From NCBI GenBank assembly GCA_014526335.1, contig JACTAT010000015.1, positions 736,425 to 800,424 of the forward strand: DNA of 64,000 nt, written 5' to 3'. Each line of letters opens with the position of its first letter. The first letter of the stretch is position 1. Under the pieces are notes generated by a model. That model made no database searches, was not told where the DNA came from, and worked only from the letters and a program-made list of their open reading frames with translations. The stretch is from Chrysaora quinquecirrha. Lineage: Eukaryota > Cnidaria > Scyphozoa > Semaeostomeae > Pelagiidae. This document shows positions 46,770 through 57,267 of this stretch, piece by piece. The translations under genes were made by a program, and so were the position numbers.

Positions 46770-49518
46770 TTTGAAACATTCCCCAGCCCCAACACTTCGC
46801 CTTCATTTACCTATATTCAATAACAAAAACATATTTATTACAGGCGTAATATCTTCTTTCTATCTAAAACCTAAGACTTTCTTTATATTTTCAACCTAAT
46901 GATTATTAACTTGGCAGCATATTCACAACACAAAGCTAGCGTCTTCAAAAGAGGTCATGCATCTCTGACTCGTGCCTAGGCCAATCATTGAACCCATATG
47001 TGGCACCAGCTGGATTTGACAACCTAGTGATTCTCAACAAACCTAGCTCATTCTCACTCATTAACAGTGGTATTTGTGTTAAGAAATGAAGATACGCATT
47101 CATAAAGCAAACACATTTGTATAAGAACCTACCAAAATATCGGGAGCGATTGCGTCCGTTTGCCCTCTTGGGCTACCGCTTATTTTCCCCTTCCTCAATT
47201 AGGGGCAACTTTGAAGGTTGAAAGCATCAAACCCTGCAAATAAAAATTTAGATGTTTCAACAAAAAACAGAAAACAAGAGTTGGAGTTATGACAGCTGAT
47301 TGCAACTGTAGATTATTTATGTTACGTTTCGAAAACATTTAACCCAACGGTGGATAGAGAAAGCTATTGTAGGACAGGGATGCGGTCTTTTGGGATCTTT
47401 TCTTGCCTTCTGTGTAGACCTCCGAGAGATCGAAAGCCAGTTCTTTTGGACAAGTCTCTGGGAGCATTCAGAAACTTTGGAGGCCCCAAACTCCCCTGAC
47501 TCCAAAGCTCGAAGATTTCGCAGAAAAATTACCTCTCCAAATTCTTCCGTTTTTCGAAAAAGTACGTTTTTTCAAGTCTAGAATCAGAAGCCTCGGACTT
47601 CTACTTTTTTCAGAATTAAGAGGTGATTAGAATCCCAATAATATGCACCCTATAAGAATGACACTTCGATCTATTGAAGATACTTTTAACCAGAGTAGAA
47701 ATATAGCGCTTACCAACCCCAACGCTGTTTCTGACATAGTTAAGACATGATAACCACCACTTATCATGATAAGCCTTTGATATTTATCAGGAGAACGGTT
47801 CGGGAGAGCTCGGTCTCCCATCTTCGGACGCGATGGACGCACCAAACGATGGACGCACGAAAGAAGCTGCGCCGCCACGCCCCTTTAATTGAAGGCGATC
47901 TATAAAATTAAGTACCAAAGCACACAAATTTAGCGAGATTTGAACTTCGAACGTAATCGCACATGAGAGCACTTTGCTTAAATAAAGTATCATTCGTGGC
48001 ACTTGCACGATTGCTCCCGTGTGCAGGGGGCTTTTTGTAAGGAATTTGTCATTCGTGGCAAAAAGCAAAATATCCAACATGTTTAATATTTTTGTCATTC
48101 TTTGAACTATATTTACTGTGTGCGGCAGAGAAAGCTTGTCGAAAGAAGTAGAAAGAGTCCTGACTTATTACACGAGCCTTAATTCTGCCCCCGGATTCTG
48201 CCTCTGAAAATCCCCCTCCCCCCCCACCAACAATGTCGAGAGTATTGTTGATTCTCTTAGCAATCGTGCGAGGCTAGAATTAGTCGGAAATTTTAGTGCT
48301 TGTGTTCAAGGGGGAGGAGAGGAAGGGTGAAGCAATAGCAGGCAGTGGAAGAGATTTTCAGCACAGGCGTTCCAGCACATTCGGCAGCCAGTGCAGCTGC
48401 ACATATCGAGGGGCAATTCACTCCTTGAAAATCTCGTAAACCTTTGCTGGAAGTCCTATTGTATTCTCGGAAATCCCTTGAAAGTCCTTTTGTTTTAATT
48501 GAAATCTCGTACGCCTTTTACAGAGTGAAATGCCCCTCGGCACATGTTGTTCAATGTCGACACTGTTATCTGTTATTTGATACAAATTCAGACATTCGAA
48601 GAGGACTTTTTGCGCTTCAAGACCTTAACATTTTCGCATTTTGTTCTTCTATGTTTCACTGTCACAAGCTTGTCTTATTAAGCGTTGAAAGGACTTGAAA
48701 ACTATGAAAACGTCACAAATCATAACTTCACTACAAATTTTCTTCAAAAAATTAAAACAGCAAAAATTAATTTGTCCCTTTGTTGTCCCTTTCCAGAACA
48801 TATAACACCTAATTCTATACTATAATACTAAGAGTTTGTATCATAATATTTATAGCTTACGTTTTTGCTTGCTCTAGTGCATAAAGGAAACTGTTCTCGT
48901 TCGCGAAATATTGCTCGTCAAACATTTTGTTGTTTGAGACAAGTATAAAATGTCTTTGAAGCTTTTCAAAAACATAACTGAGCGAGTTCTGCTTATCAAG
49001 CAATGTTTTTGACGTGGGCGAACGGTGAAACATTGCTTATAAGGGAAACCTCAAATGTTTGCCCTACAATGTTTCATCGTTTGGCCAGGGGTAGGGCCTA
49101 TGATTTAGCGAACCTGAAGAGCAATTCTCTACACTCTTAAGATCTATAATAGTATCAGTACAATGTTGTTTTCTTGCTGGTTATGTTTCAACAATTTTCT
49201 GCACAAACGAAGTAAATAACAGTAATATTAGTTTGATATCTGCTCGTTTAACTCGTTCAATTCAGCATCTGGTTCAATACCATTGAAGTTCTCATTCAAA
49301 GTTGTGCCAACATATGTAAGAGAAATACGAAAGATAATTTCTTAACAATTTTCTCCACAAGCAAAATCAGTAAATGTATCAGTTCCCTCTCTTTGCATTT
49401 CTTTTGGTGACTTTGATATCTTCTCATTCTGTTCATAGGGTTCAGCATTCGTTCAACACGTTCCAAGCTTTCGTTTAAAGTTACGCCAGCATCTTTAGAG
49501 CAAGAATTAAATAATTTT
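46770..49518. other. Intergenic stretch with dispersed repeats
   Basis: No exon is supported. A GGGGCAATTCACTCCTTG repeat is at about 48411-48545 and a single MITE end (GACTTATTACACGAGCC) at about 48160. Diverged copies of the last coding segment of the next gene lie at about 49270-49510 (see that gene). The rest is unremarkable. Confidence 0.45.
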
Positions 49519-49690
49519 TCAGCATTTATCTCCACAAACAAAATCAGTAAATGTATCAGTTATAACTTTGATTCCCTCTTTTTGCATTTCTCTTGGTGAC
49601 TTTGATCTCTTCTCATTTTGCTCATAGTGTCCAGCATTTGTTTCCACTCCTTTCAAGTTCTCGTTTAAAGTTACGCCATTATCTTTAGAG
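49270..49690 (-). repeat. Triplicated end of the Tyr-rich gene
   Basis: The stretch encoding NGVTLNENLKGVE near the end of the Tyr-rich protein (about 49640-49690) is repeated downstream at about 49446-49495 (AGVTLNESLERVE) and again, more diverged, at about 49265-49315. The text for the TDTFTDFVCG end is also repeated. The spacing of about 190 bases indicates tandem duplication of the gene's 3' end; the extra copies lie past the stop and appear untranslated. Confidence 0.7.
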
Positions 49691-51226
49691 TAAGACACTA
49701 TCGCAGAATCAACTTTAGAAATTAAATTTTGAAAATCTTTCAAACTCTTCTTTGTTTCCTCCCGATTACTGGTCGCGTCACTGTGTAGTGTTCTTGATTC
49801 TATCTCACTGGGGTAATACGTCTGGGGGTAATATTGGGGGTAGTACCGGGGGTAGGTGGTTCCAGGGATAATCGAGCGGCGGTATGGGGATTGCCAGTAG
49901 TTATTGTACAGATTGCTCTGCCAATATTGTCCATTTGGGAGCCAATTGTTGTAGCTGTTTGGATAAGGAATCACTGATCGAGGGTAATAATTGTTCATCC
50001 ATGGATTCACCATTGGACTCATCCAGTAATTGTAAGGCCATCCGTATGGATACGGAGAAGAAGACATAGGTTGCAGCTCATTAAAAACAGAACGTTTCAC
50101 ACTTCTTTTAAGGAACGGCTTTACAACAGCCATTCCGGATTTCAGTGTTTCAGGAATGAAGTATGTCAATGCTGTCTTTCCGATTGACTCTGCTTCCTTG
50201 GCTGTGCTTTTTAAGACATCATGAAGATTTCGTTTCTGCAAACCTACAATAAAAAGAATAACGATAACTATACAGATTATTTGATAGTCCTTGAGCTGTG
50301 CAGAACGTCAAAGGATAGGGAAAAACGCGGAAACTTTGGCTAACATAAAGCTTTTTCGAGGTGATTGGTACTCAATACACAGCACCAATCCAGCCTTTTC
50401 GTTTCTGATTGGTGCATTTCGATCCGCCACTGGGTATAAATTCCGCTCTAGTTCATTGCTTCGGTCTGTCTCTGGCGTTTATACTCAATGTCAAACGAGA
50501 AAGCTTTCGATAATAAACTCGGATTCGCGTTAACATTGTGCAGGAATTAGACTTAAAAAAGAATTTCATTCCCAATTCATTGAATAGCAGCAACCAACAA
50601 GAGCAGCACTTCGCTACAACTAACCTTCCTCTTTACAACAGCAATAATATAAGGTTTTCCAAGTGATAACTGGGAAACATGTAATAAGTCGATGACAGAA
50701 TTCCGAGAATGGTCGATTTAGCAGGTGTGGAAGGTATTCTTGGAACTTCTACTCTGGCAGGCAGATGTTTTAATATCCTACATTCGGAGATTGAAACAAT
50801 CGTTTTCCACCCATTGCCTTTGGTTAGGAACATTTCTCCAACTCGCAAAAGTCTACTGTTATAGCTTTATCAAACACGCCTCGTCCCCACAGTTTACAAA
50901 AAGCCATGTCGTGTTGTCAAGGTTATAGGTAAAAAAACCCACTAAGCCATAAAAATTCCGTTTGCGCATGCTATTTAAATAGCAAGGACAGAGAAGTGCC
51001 ATCGTTCTGCCAAGAATCATACTAACCAGGTACGGACTCCATGTTTCTTAAAGATATCTCAAGGTTTTTAACTTGAATTGCAATGCTAATTCTCGCTAAT
51101 TTAGAGAAATGCAAACATGCTAAATACACAAATATCGAATATAAGATACGAACCGTTTCTGAAAGGAAATGCTTGAGCGGTTGCCAGTACAAGAGTAGCC
51201 AAGAGAAGGGACAAAATCCTCTTCAT
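49519..51226 (-). CDS. Secreted Tyr/Pro/Asn-rich protein with dibasic sites
   Basis: Two minus-strand exons, 51226-51154 and 50243-49519, join in phase 1 to give 265 residues. Exon 1 encodes a signal peptide (MKRILSLLLATLVLATAQA). The joint reads FPFRNGLQKRN, so a short propeptide followed by Lys-Arg is likely; a second dibasic pair region reads FLKRSVKRSV near residues 68-77. The centre (about 83-175) is rich in Tyr, Pro, Asn and Trp: SPYPYGWPYNYWMSP, then PRYYPQYYPQTYYP. The C-terminal part is more ordinary and helical, ending FTDFVCGDKC. The donor is the weak form gttcgt. The composition recalls adhesive or cuticle-like extracellular proteins whose Tyr can be modified and cross-linked, but I know no specific family for it. 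Confidence 0.75.
50395..50535 (+). repeat. Dispersed repeat GATTGGTGCATTTCGATCCG
   Basis: This shares GATTGGTGCATTTCGATCCG, GGGTATAAATTCCGC and CTTCGGTCTGTCTCTGGCG with sequence near 6.8-7.05 kb and, in reverse, 16.54-16.65 kb. It lies in the intron of the Tyr-rich gene. Confidence 0.5.
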
Positions 51227-52752
51227 TTTTGTAGAGATCTCAAAAAATCCGCCAAAAATCGTGTAAAATCATATAGCCCAGGATTTGCCAGTAAAAATTT
51301 TGGTTAAAGTGAGCGATGGTCTCAGTATACAAAACAGGTTCTTCTATTGTATTATCTTTTGTTTGAGACTGACATGTGACCATCATGTGACCCTTGTATG
51401 ATTGCTCATAACATAGTATTTAGCGAATTGGCTCAATTACTTCTTAATAAGTTAATAAGAAATCATTTAGTATCGTTCTTTTTTCTTTGCTTTTACCGTG
51501 GGTTTATTTAGGCCTATCTACATGGTTTACATCCTTGCAGAAATCTTAACAAAAGGTATCAAGGGATCTCTGCTATTGATCTTACTAAGCCTAAGGTTAT
51601 CTTCTACGTCACCCAACTTAAGATTGTGCTTTTATTCAATGGTTCAATGTCTTGAATGGCAGGGAGTTCATCTTTTGAGCTTTGAAGCGACGGTTGCGAC
51701 CTTTTCATCTCTCGCGACTTCGCTTGGCCTACAATCCTGGGAAAAATAGCTAGAACAAAAAGTCTCGATTTTGTGGGTGCCCATTGAAATGGCAGCTATT
51801 TCATCACAACCCCCTCCCCAAGACTCAATGTTGGTGTTGAACATCGACACTTTATTGAGCTTCGAATTAATGACTCTCTCAACATTGATTTCGGGGGTGT
51901 GCGAGTAGCATGTGTTATAATCAGAGGTGAAGGCTTAAAAAGTCCCATCATTTTTTGCCAAGATTGTAGCTGCGACAAGGTGGCACTCAGGCACGGCTGC
52001 ACTCAGGCAAGGCTACACTCAGGCATTCTACAAAAGGCGGTGTCTATCAGAAAGTTTGGGGTCATAATTTAAAACTAATACAGTTGACATCCGCTATCTC
52101 GACTGCCCGCTATCTCGAACATTCGCTATCTCGAACGATTTTCCATTTCCCCTCGTTTTGGCATAAGGGTTTGTATAGAAAAATCATCCGCTATCTCGAA
52201 CCCCGTTATCTCGAACATTCGCTATCTCGAACCATTTTCCATTTCCCATGGAGGAAAACCTGCTTTTTTTCTCGAACTTTGCCAAATTTTCTGCTGAACT
52301 GGATAAAGAGACAGGCTGAAAATATGTATAAGTTCGCCTAGCGGAGCGGGAATGGCAGCAACTAAGTGATATGCTGCCCATGTATACAATAAATGAAGCT
52401 GTTCTCTTTCGAGATGTGCTGCATCGCCAATAGTAGGGATGAAAGCAGATGAGCTTTGACTCCAATGTAAAAAACCTGGCTTGTTTGATGAAATTTGGGA
52501 TCAGTAACGCTGCATGTTAATAGGGGTTCCTTTTCCGACTTAAAAACTATAATTTTTTATATTTATATGGGGCATCCGTTATCTCGAACATTCGCTATCT
52601 CGAACCAATTCCAGTTTCCCTTGAGAGTTCGAGATAGCGGATGTCAACTGTACTTTGGATAAGCGACACATCTTAAAACGATTAAGGATATTTCTTGCTT
52701 CACCAGGCAGCATTGACTTGATGGCTTCAGATCTGTCTTGATGGTTTGGTCT
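51227..52752. other. Intergenic stretch upstream of the Tyr-rich gene
   Basis: The stretch between 51227 and about 52080 shows no exon. It includes a short tandem GGCACTCAGGCACGGCTGC run near 51982-52026. A full Tigger-like element fills 52081-52650. Confidence 0.45.
52081..52650 (+). mobile_element. Tigger-like DNA transposon, second full copy
   Basis: The 570-bp copy is nearly identical to 26975-27554, with the same CAGTTGACATCCGCTATC termini and TA on both sides (52079-52080 and 52651-52652). It differs by a few small indels. It has no transposase. Confidence 0.85.
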
Positions 52753-54820
52753 TTAGAGAGCATACACGCCTCCCGCAGTGTTACTCACAGGAGTCCAAGT
52801 AGCATAATTCTGTATCATGAACGATTCAACCTTATTGAGGTTGGCTTTCCTGGGGGATAAAGGACCAGTGATGGACGGGGATGTGCCGCCGAGATTTCGA
52901 ATATCCACCCACTTATAATGTAGACACAAACAAGGCACAGACCCTATATTATTGGTAATAACAAGCGGAATACGAGAGTAATAAAACTTTCTAGGTCGTA
53001 TTATTGCTTGAAATTGCATAACTAACATCTTCGACGCGAAATCAACACTATTTGGCTGATTTTCTATAGTTTTTCTATTTCCCACCCTGTTATATAGGGA
53101 ATTGGTGAAAATCATAATTATACCCATGTTTAGAGAACTTCATGGCCAAAAACATGTCCACATGGGCGGCACATACCCGTACCCAAATTATATTAAGCAC
53201 CCCAGGATTTATAGTTCCTTTTTATTCAATACATATGTTTTGTTGCTGTTGTTGTTCGAAAGAAATCTCATGATCTTTACTTTCTATAGACTCACGACAT
53301 GAGTCTCTAGTTTACGCTCCCCTTATTTTGATTTGTCACTCCACGCTGAGCGATTGTAGAAAACAACAACAACAACGTCGAGCGAAGTAGTGGGACTTAT
53401 GTAGTGAGTCTATACTTTCTATACAGTACGTATGGAGTAATATATAAATAACTGTACAAAGAAGTAACTTACCCAAAATCTTTATCATTGAAACTAAACT
53501 CCTTCTTCACGTGAACCGTCTTTAATTTATTACCAGAGAAACAAACCAAAAATTTATTTTTCAGTTGATTGATAACTTGACCAGGCATATACAGATCACC
53601 CTTATATGGGCATGGGCGAGGCAATGTGACGTCACATTTTGTTTTCTGCTCATCTATTTGAAAAAAGCGTTGTTTCCCCAAGATGCAAACGACGAGAGAG
53701 CATTCACCATGGAGGAGCACCAGACCATCATTATTCTCAGTGCATTCATCAAGTTGCAAGCGTTGCCATACGGTCACCACAGCAAAGAATGACGTCACAG
53801 TAAACAAGAGTATCACATGTTTCCAATAAGCGCTAAAAATCTGCAAAAAGGGGGTAAAAAACTGTCATGAAATTAGTTTACTTCAGCAGATTTATGAAAA
53901 CAGATAAAATAAAAGAAATACAAGGTTGAATTTGTATAAGAGAATGTATTGGAGAAACGGTACAGTTTTTCGGCATTTTTAGTGCACCAAAACTGGTTGG
54001 CCAATTCGACGATATAATCGACGTCTATATACAAAAGGGTTTAACTTTTTTTGCTTTAAATTTGTAACTCAATAAAAACGGGTTTCGTTTTTAGACAAAT
54101 TTGTGGGGTGTGTGGCTACTTTTAGCAAACCTGGTATAGAAGCACTATCTAACCAAAGTCCGATCAAGTAACCCCTGGGATGGCTAATAAAGTTCCTACC
54201 TTACTTGGTGTATAGCCCTGTATCATACTATAAAGGGGGGTCATAGGGAGGGTCGAAAGGCCGTAAAACCGCAAATTTTTTAGCCAAAAACCGTACAAGC
54301 GCACATGTTTTTTCTTAAAACCGTAAAACCGCACCGAAATGGCAAATTGAAAAACCGTAAAACCACTCTCAAAATGTCGAAAAACCGCTAACCGTTATTC
54401 CCAATGACCCCCTCTATAAATACGGAGAACAGAGGCGATATGCGAAGTATAGGAGGAAAAATAAGCAGTAATTATTGAGGAAATTTCCAAAAAGGTAATT
54501 GCTCAGAGATCAAAAACAGTGGAACGGAAAAGATATCTATCTTTTGTCTCTCTTCTTCATCTCTGTAAAGTGTATGTAAATGATGGTCCATCAAATACTG
54601 GAAATCAAGGAGCATTCAGTTTTTCCTAAAAACATTTGGCGTTAGTCTGGGCATAGTAACTATGGTCTGAGTTTAAAAGTTTTGCTTGTTCCTAAACCCA
54701 TAAACATATTAAAACCAAAAAGTGTTACAGTTAATATTGAAGAGAATCTAGAAATTTCGTAACAGTTTATAAAATGTCTTTTATTTTAATAAATACACTC
54801 ACATCTCTCTCGAAGGCCAT
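52753..54820 (-). CDS. Small type II membrane protein with Cys-rich ectodomain
   Basis: Three minus-strand exons join in phase: 54820-54803 (MAFERD), 53840-53473 and 53047-52753, giving 226 residues. After a short N-terminus (MAFERDIFSAYWKH) comes a single hydrophobic segment (VILLFTVTSFFAVVTVW), with no cleavage-like end, so type II topology is likely. The outer part has at least eight Cys, including DEC, GEC, VVC, TKC, RPC, LVC and a PCLC pair, which suggests a disulfide-bonded fold. It ends TWTPVSNTAGGVYAL. I recognise no family. The first exon is very short (18 bases) and rests on a good ATG, a gtgagt donor and exact phase with the next exon. All three exons have standard GT-AG sites. Confidence 0.6.
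53287..53412. mobile_element. MITE with TAGACTTATT-type ends (copy 3)
   Basis: TAGACTCACGACATGAGTC at the left and the reverse of TAGACTCACTACATAAGTCC at the right, with an AACAAC run inside. It is in the last intron of the small membrane protein gene. Confidence 0.7.
54240..54405 (+). repeat. AAACCGTAAAACCGC repeats
   Basis: GCCGTAAAACCGC, AAAAACCGTACAAGCGCA, AAACCGTAAAACCGCACC and AAAAACCGCTAACCG follow one another in a degenerate short array, in the first intron of the small membrane protein gene. Confidence 0.55.
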
Positions 54821-56469
54821 AATTTCCAGAAGATTTCCTTAAAGCAGTTGTTTCATCCCTCGTATTAATGTGAAGAAAATAAGAATTTCTCGAGCAGGTA
54901 GCATTGATCGCAAAACCCAAGTAGAACCTGTTGATCTGATCTAGTAGTGTCTTGATTTTCATTCAAAGTTAGAATTCATGGTAAAGATAAAAAACACCAT
55001 GACGCGAAATTTCAATGTGAATCAGAATACGACAACTGATAGTGCTATTTTAGCTTTAGTGTACCGTACTTGACTTCGCGCAGTACTCGTTTTCGCGCGA
55101 ACTTCAAATTGCGCATTTAAACTTGTACATCGAAATTCATGTACACATAAAAGTATATAGCAATACAGAAATACGAGGCTTAGCTATACGAGGCTTAGCT
55201 ATGCGAGGCTAGAATTCGGAAAACATTTTTTCGCTATTTCAGTAAACTAGAAAACCAAGTAAGCATGGAAGTGTTCGTGAAAGCGCACTTTTTCACATTC
55301 TCAAAAGGGGCTCAAGTTTTGGGGTATTGAGACAAACAAAAATCTGAAAGAAAACCAGTTGCAAAGATTGTCCAATTAGACTTATTACCTTCCTCTTTCG
55401 GAAACAGCTACTGACAAGTACAACAACATACAGCTGCTTCTTCAGAGTGGAAACTATGAAACAAACAACAACCACACTCCTCCGCAGTGTCTTCCCTTTC
55501 CCTTTCCTTGCTTTTTTTGTTTGGCCAATTAGCGGCGCTAACCGAGCCTGAAAAAACCCTGCTTCACTCTTTTAATTCTATTTTTAGACAGCCCAGGCTC
55601 GGTTGGCGCCGCTGATTGGCCAAACCAAAAAAGCAAGGAAAGGGAAAGGGAAGACACTGTGGAGGAGTGTGAACAACAACCAGGTGGTTGTTTGGGTAAT
55701 TAGTGATTGTTTTTTGTGAATAGTACAACTCGTATAATAAGTCTATCGCTAAATTACAAAACTAAGCCACTTCTCGTAACTGTGCATACTCTTACATATG
55801 CTACAGTGATTTTGCCTCGTGTGGATGGAAACATTTTGAAACTGCGCTTGGTGGATTCAGGTCTATTAAAAAAGGGGAAAAATACTTGTTTTTTTAAACA
55901 TCCGTTTACTTACTGACATAGCCCAAGAGCCAAGAGTTTGATCACATAATTTGTTAAAAGTAATTTTCCACTCCCTTCGTCAATACAGAATTCACTAATG
56001 AAATTCCCTTTTTCTCAATCACCTCTCTGTTGCCATGCTAGTAACAAATCTGACCCAAAAATGACAAGATTGAAGTTGAAGGTGTATCCCTGTTCAAATA
56101 GGGAGTGACACTAGAATCCCTGCCCAAAACAAGGGATTTGTAAAATCTTCCTAAAATATTAGAGTTGGTCTGAGGATATAACCCCTAAACTTGGGATTGA
56201 TAAAAAATTGATCCAGAAATGGGGTTCCCAAGTCCCTACCCTTCAGTCTTTGGCTTCACCTCAACCGATTTCAAGTTCAATTATGATTCAAATAGAAAGG
56301 ACATTTCTTGCTAAAAATCAAACAAAACCATTTCCAAACAATAAATCAAGAATATAAAAGCCATTAATATGAACAATAATAAACAGAATAATAGTAAATA
56401 GCAAAATATATGCATACTTCCCTAAATATAAACATTGTCAACAATGAACTTGTTGTCACTTTTTGTTTG
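54821..56469. other. Spacer between the small membrane gene and geminin
   Basis: Besides the hairpin MITE at 55377-55745, there is a tandem ACGAGGCTTAGCTAT repeat near 55170-55215. The stretch just left of 56470 is the 3' flank of the geminin gene. No other exon is supported. Confidence 0.45.
55377..55745. mobile_element. MITE (copy 4) holding a long internal hairpin
   Basis: The outer ends are TAGACTTATTACCTTCC and the reverse of TAGACTTATTATACGAG. Inside, an arm of about 80 bases (from CACACTCCTCCGCAGTGTC through TTGGCCAATTAGCGGCG to GAGCCTG) is mirrored almost base for base before the right end. The whole would fold into one large hairpin. It lies upstream of the small membrane protein gene. 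Confidence 0.75.
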
Positions 56470-57222
56470 TTACTTCCCTTCTATCTTTCCACAATCACAA
56501 CATTCTTTGTTTTCCAACATTGATAAATACAACAACTTATAATTCTCAGCTTCACTCAAAGCTTTTTCGAGTCTTTCACATTTTTCTTTCAAACTGTCCA
56601 TTTCATCATAAAGTTCTTCGTTTTCTTTCAAAGTTTCTTCCAAAGCTAATCTTCTTTCCTCAGCAATTTCTTTGTAGTATTGCTCTTGTGAAGGCTCTGA
56701 ACGCATCAAAGCAAGGGCCTCTTCAGCAAGGTCGTCTTTCTCACGTGTTTCCCCAACTGTAAGCCAGTCATCAAAATCTGTTTGAGTTTCAACACTGCAG
56801 GAAACAGTCGTTGGTGATGGAGACCTTGAATGTTTACGTTTTACAGAAGGCGATGAATCTTTCTTCACAGTCCATGAAAAAGAACTACTTATCTTTTTCT
56901 GTTTCAGTGTATCTGTAAAAACATTATCATTCCTAAGAGCTCCAACAACTGAGCCCTTACCAGCAGCAGAGGGCTGTAAAGTTGCAAGGCCTCGCCTCTT
57001 CGCAGTTCGTATCGGAGAGCGAGTTGCCATAGGCCCCTTTGCGTTGTTGTCAACTTCTTGAGCGTTATTCAACGAAGGATACATGTTTTGAACAATCTGT
57101 GGCACAGTCTTCATCTTCAATGTTTCAGAGTCTGAACTAGGCTCGGTGTTTTCTTCGTTTTCGTCAGAAACTAAGGCTGCTTCGACTTCGAGGAAAGAAG
57201 TTGAATCGGCGTGCACGGCCAT
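56470..57222 (-). CDS. GMNN: Geminin, DNA replication licensing inhibitor
   Basis: A single uninterrupted minus-strand frame encodes 250 residues. Geminin binds Cdt1 and blocks reloading of MCM helicase until it is destroyed in mitosis; it acts in the nucleus. Seen here: a destruction-box region at residues 76-79 (RRGL) followed by LQPSAAGKGSVVG, the same order as in vertebrate geminin; a basic KRKHSRSPSP segment that may be a nuclear signal; and the diagnostic lead-in plus coiled coil at about 162-228 (YYKEIAEERRLALEETLKEN, then EELYDEMDSLKEKCERLEKA). The family's conserved KEN-E and heptads are clear. Odd points: about 75 residues precede the destruction box, much more than in vertebrates; the C-terminus is short and ends in a Cys cluster (CCDCGK); and there is no intron. 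Relatives GEMC1 and multicilin are less likely because the destruction box matches geminin. Confidence 0.9.
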   Translation of the reverse strand: MAVHADSTSFLEVEAALVSDENEENTEPSSDSETLKMKTVPQIVQNMYPSLNNAQEVDNNAKGPMATRSPIRTAKRRGLATLQPSAAGKGSVVGALRNDNVFTDTLKQKKISSSFSWTVKKDSSPSVKRKHSRSPSPTTVSCSVETQTDFDDWLTVGETREKDDLAEEALALMRSEPSQEQYYKEIAEERRLALEETLKENEELYDEMDSLKEKCERLEKALSEAENYKLLYLSMLENKECCDCGKIEGK

Positions 57223-57259
57223 TTTATTTCTTTCTCCTTTGAATTCTCACGTGCATCTC

Positions 57260-57267
57260 GCGCCAAA
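57260..57267 (-). promoter_or_regulatory. E2F-like site upstream of geminin
   Basis: Read on the minus strand, TTTTGGCGCGAG contains TTTGGCGC, the standard E2F motif, 37 bases before the geminin ATG. Geminin is an S-phase gene and E2F control is known for it in other animals; function here is inferred from position. Confidence 0.6.
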
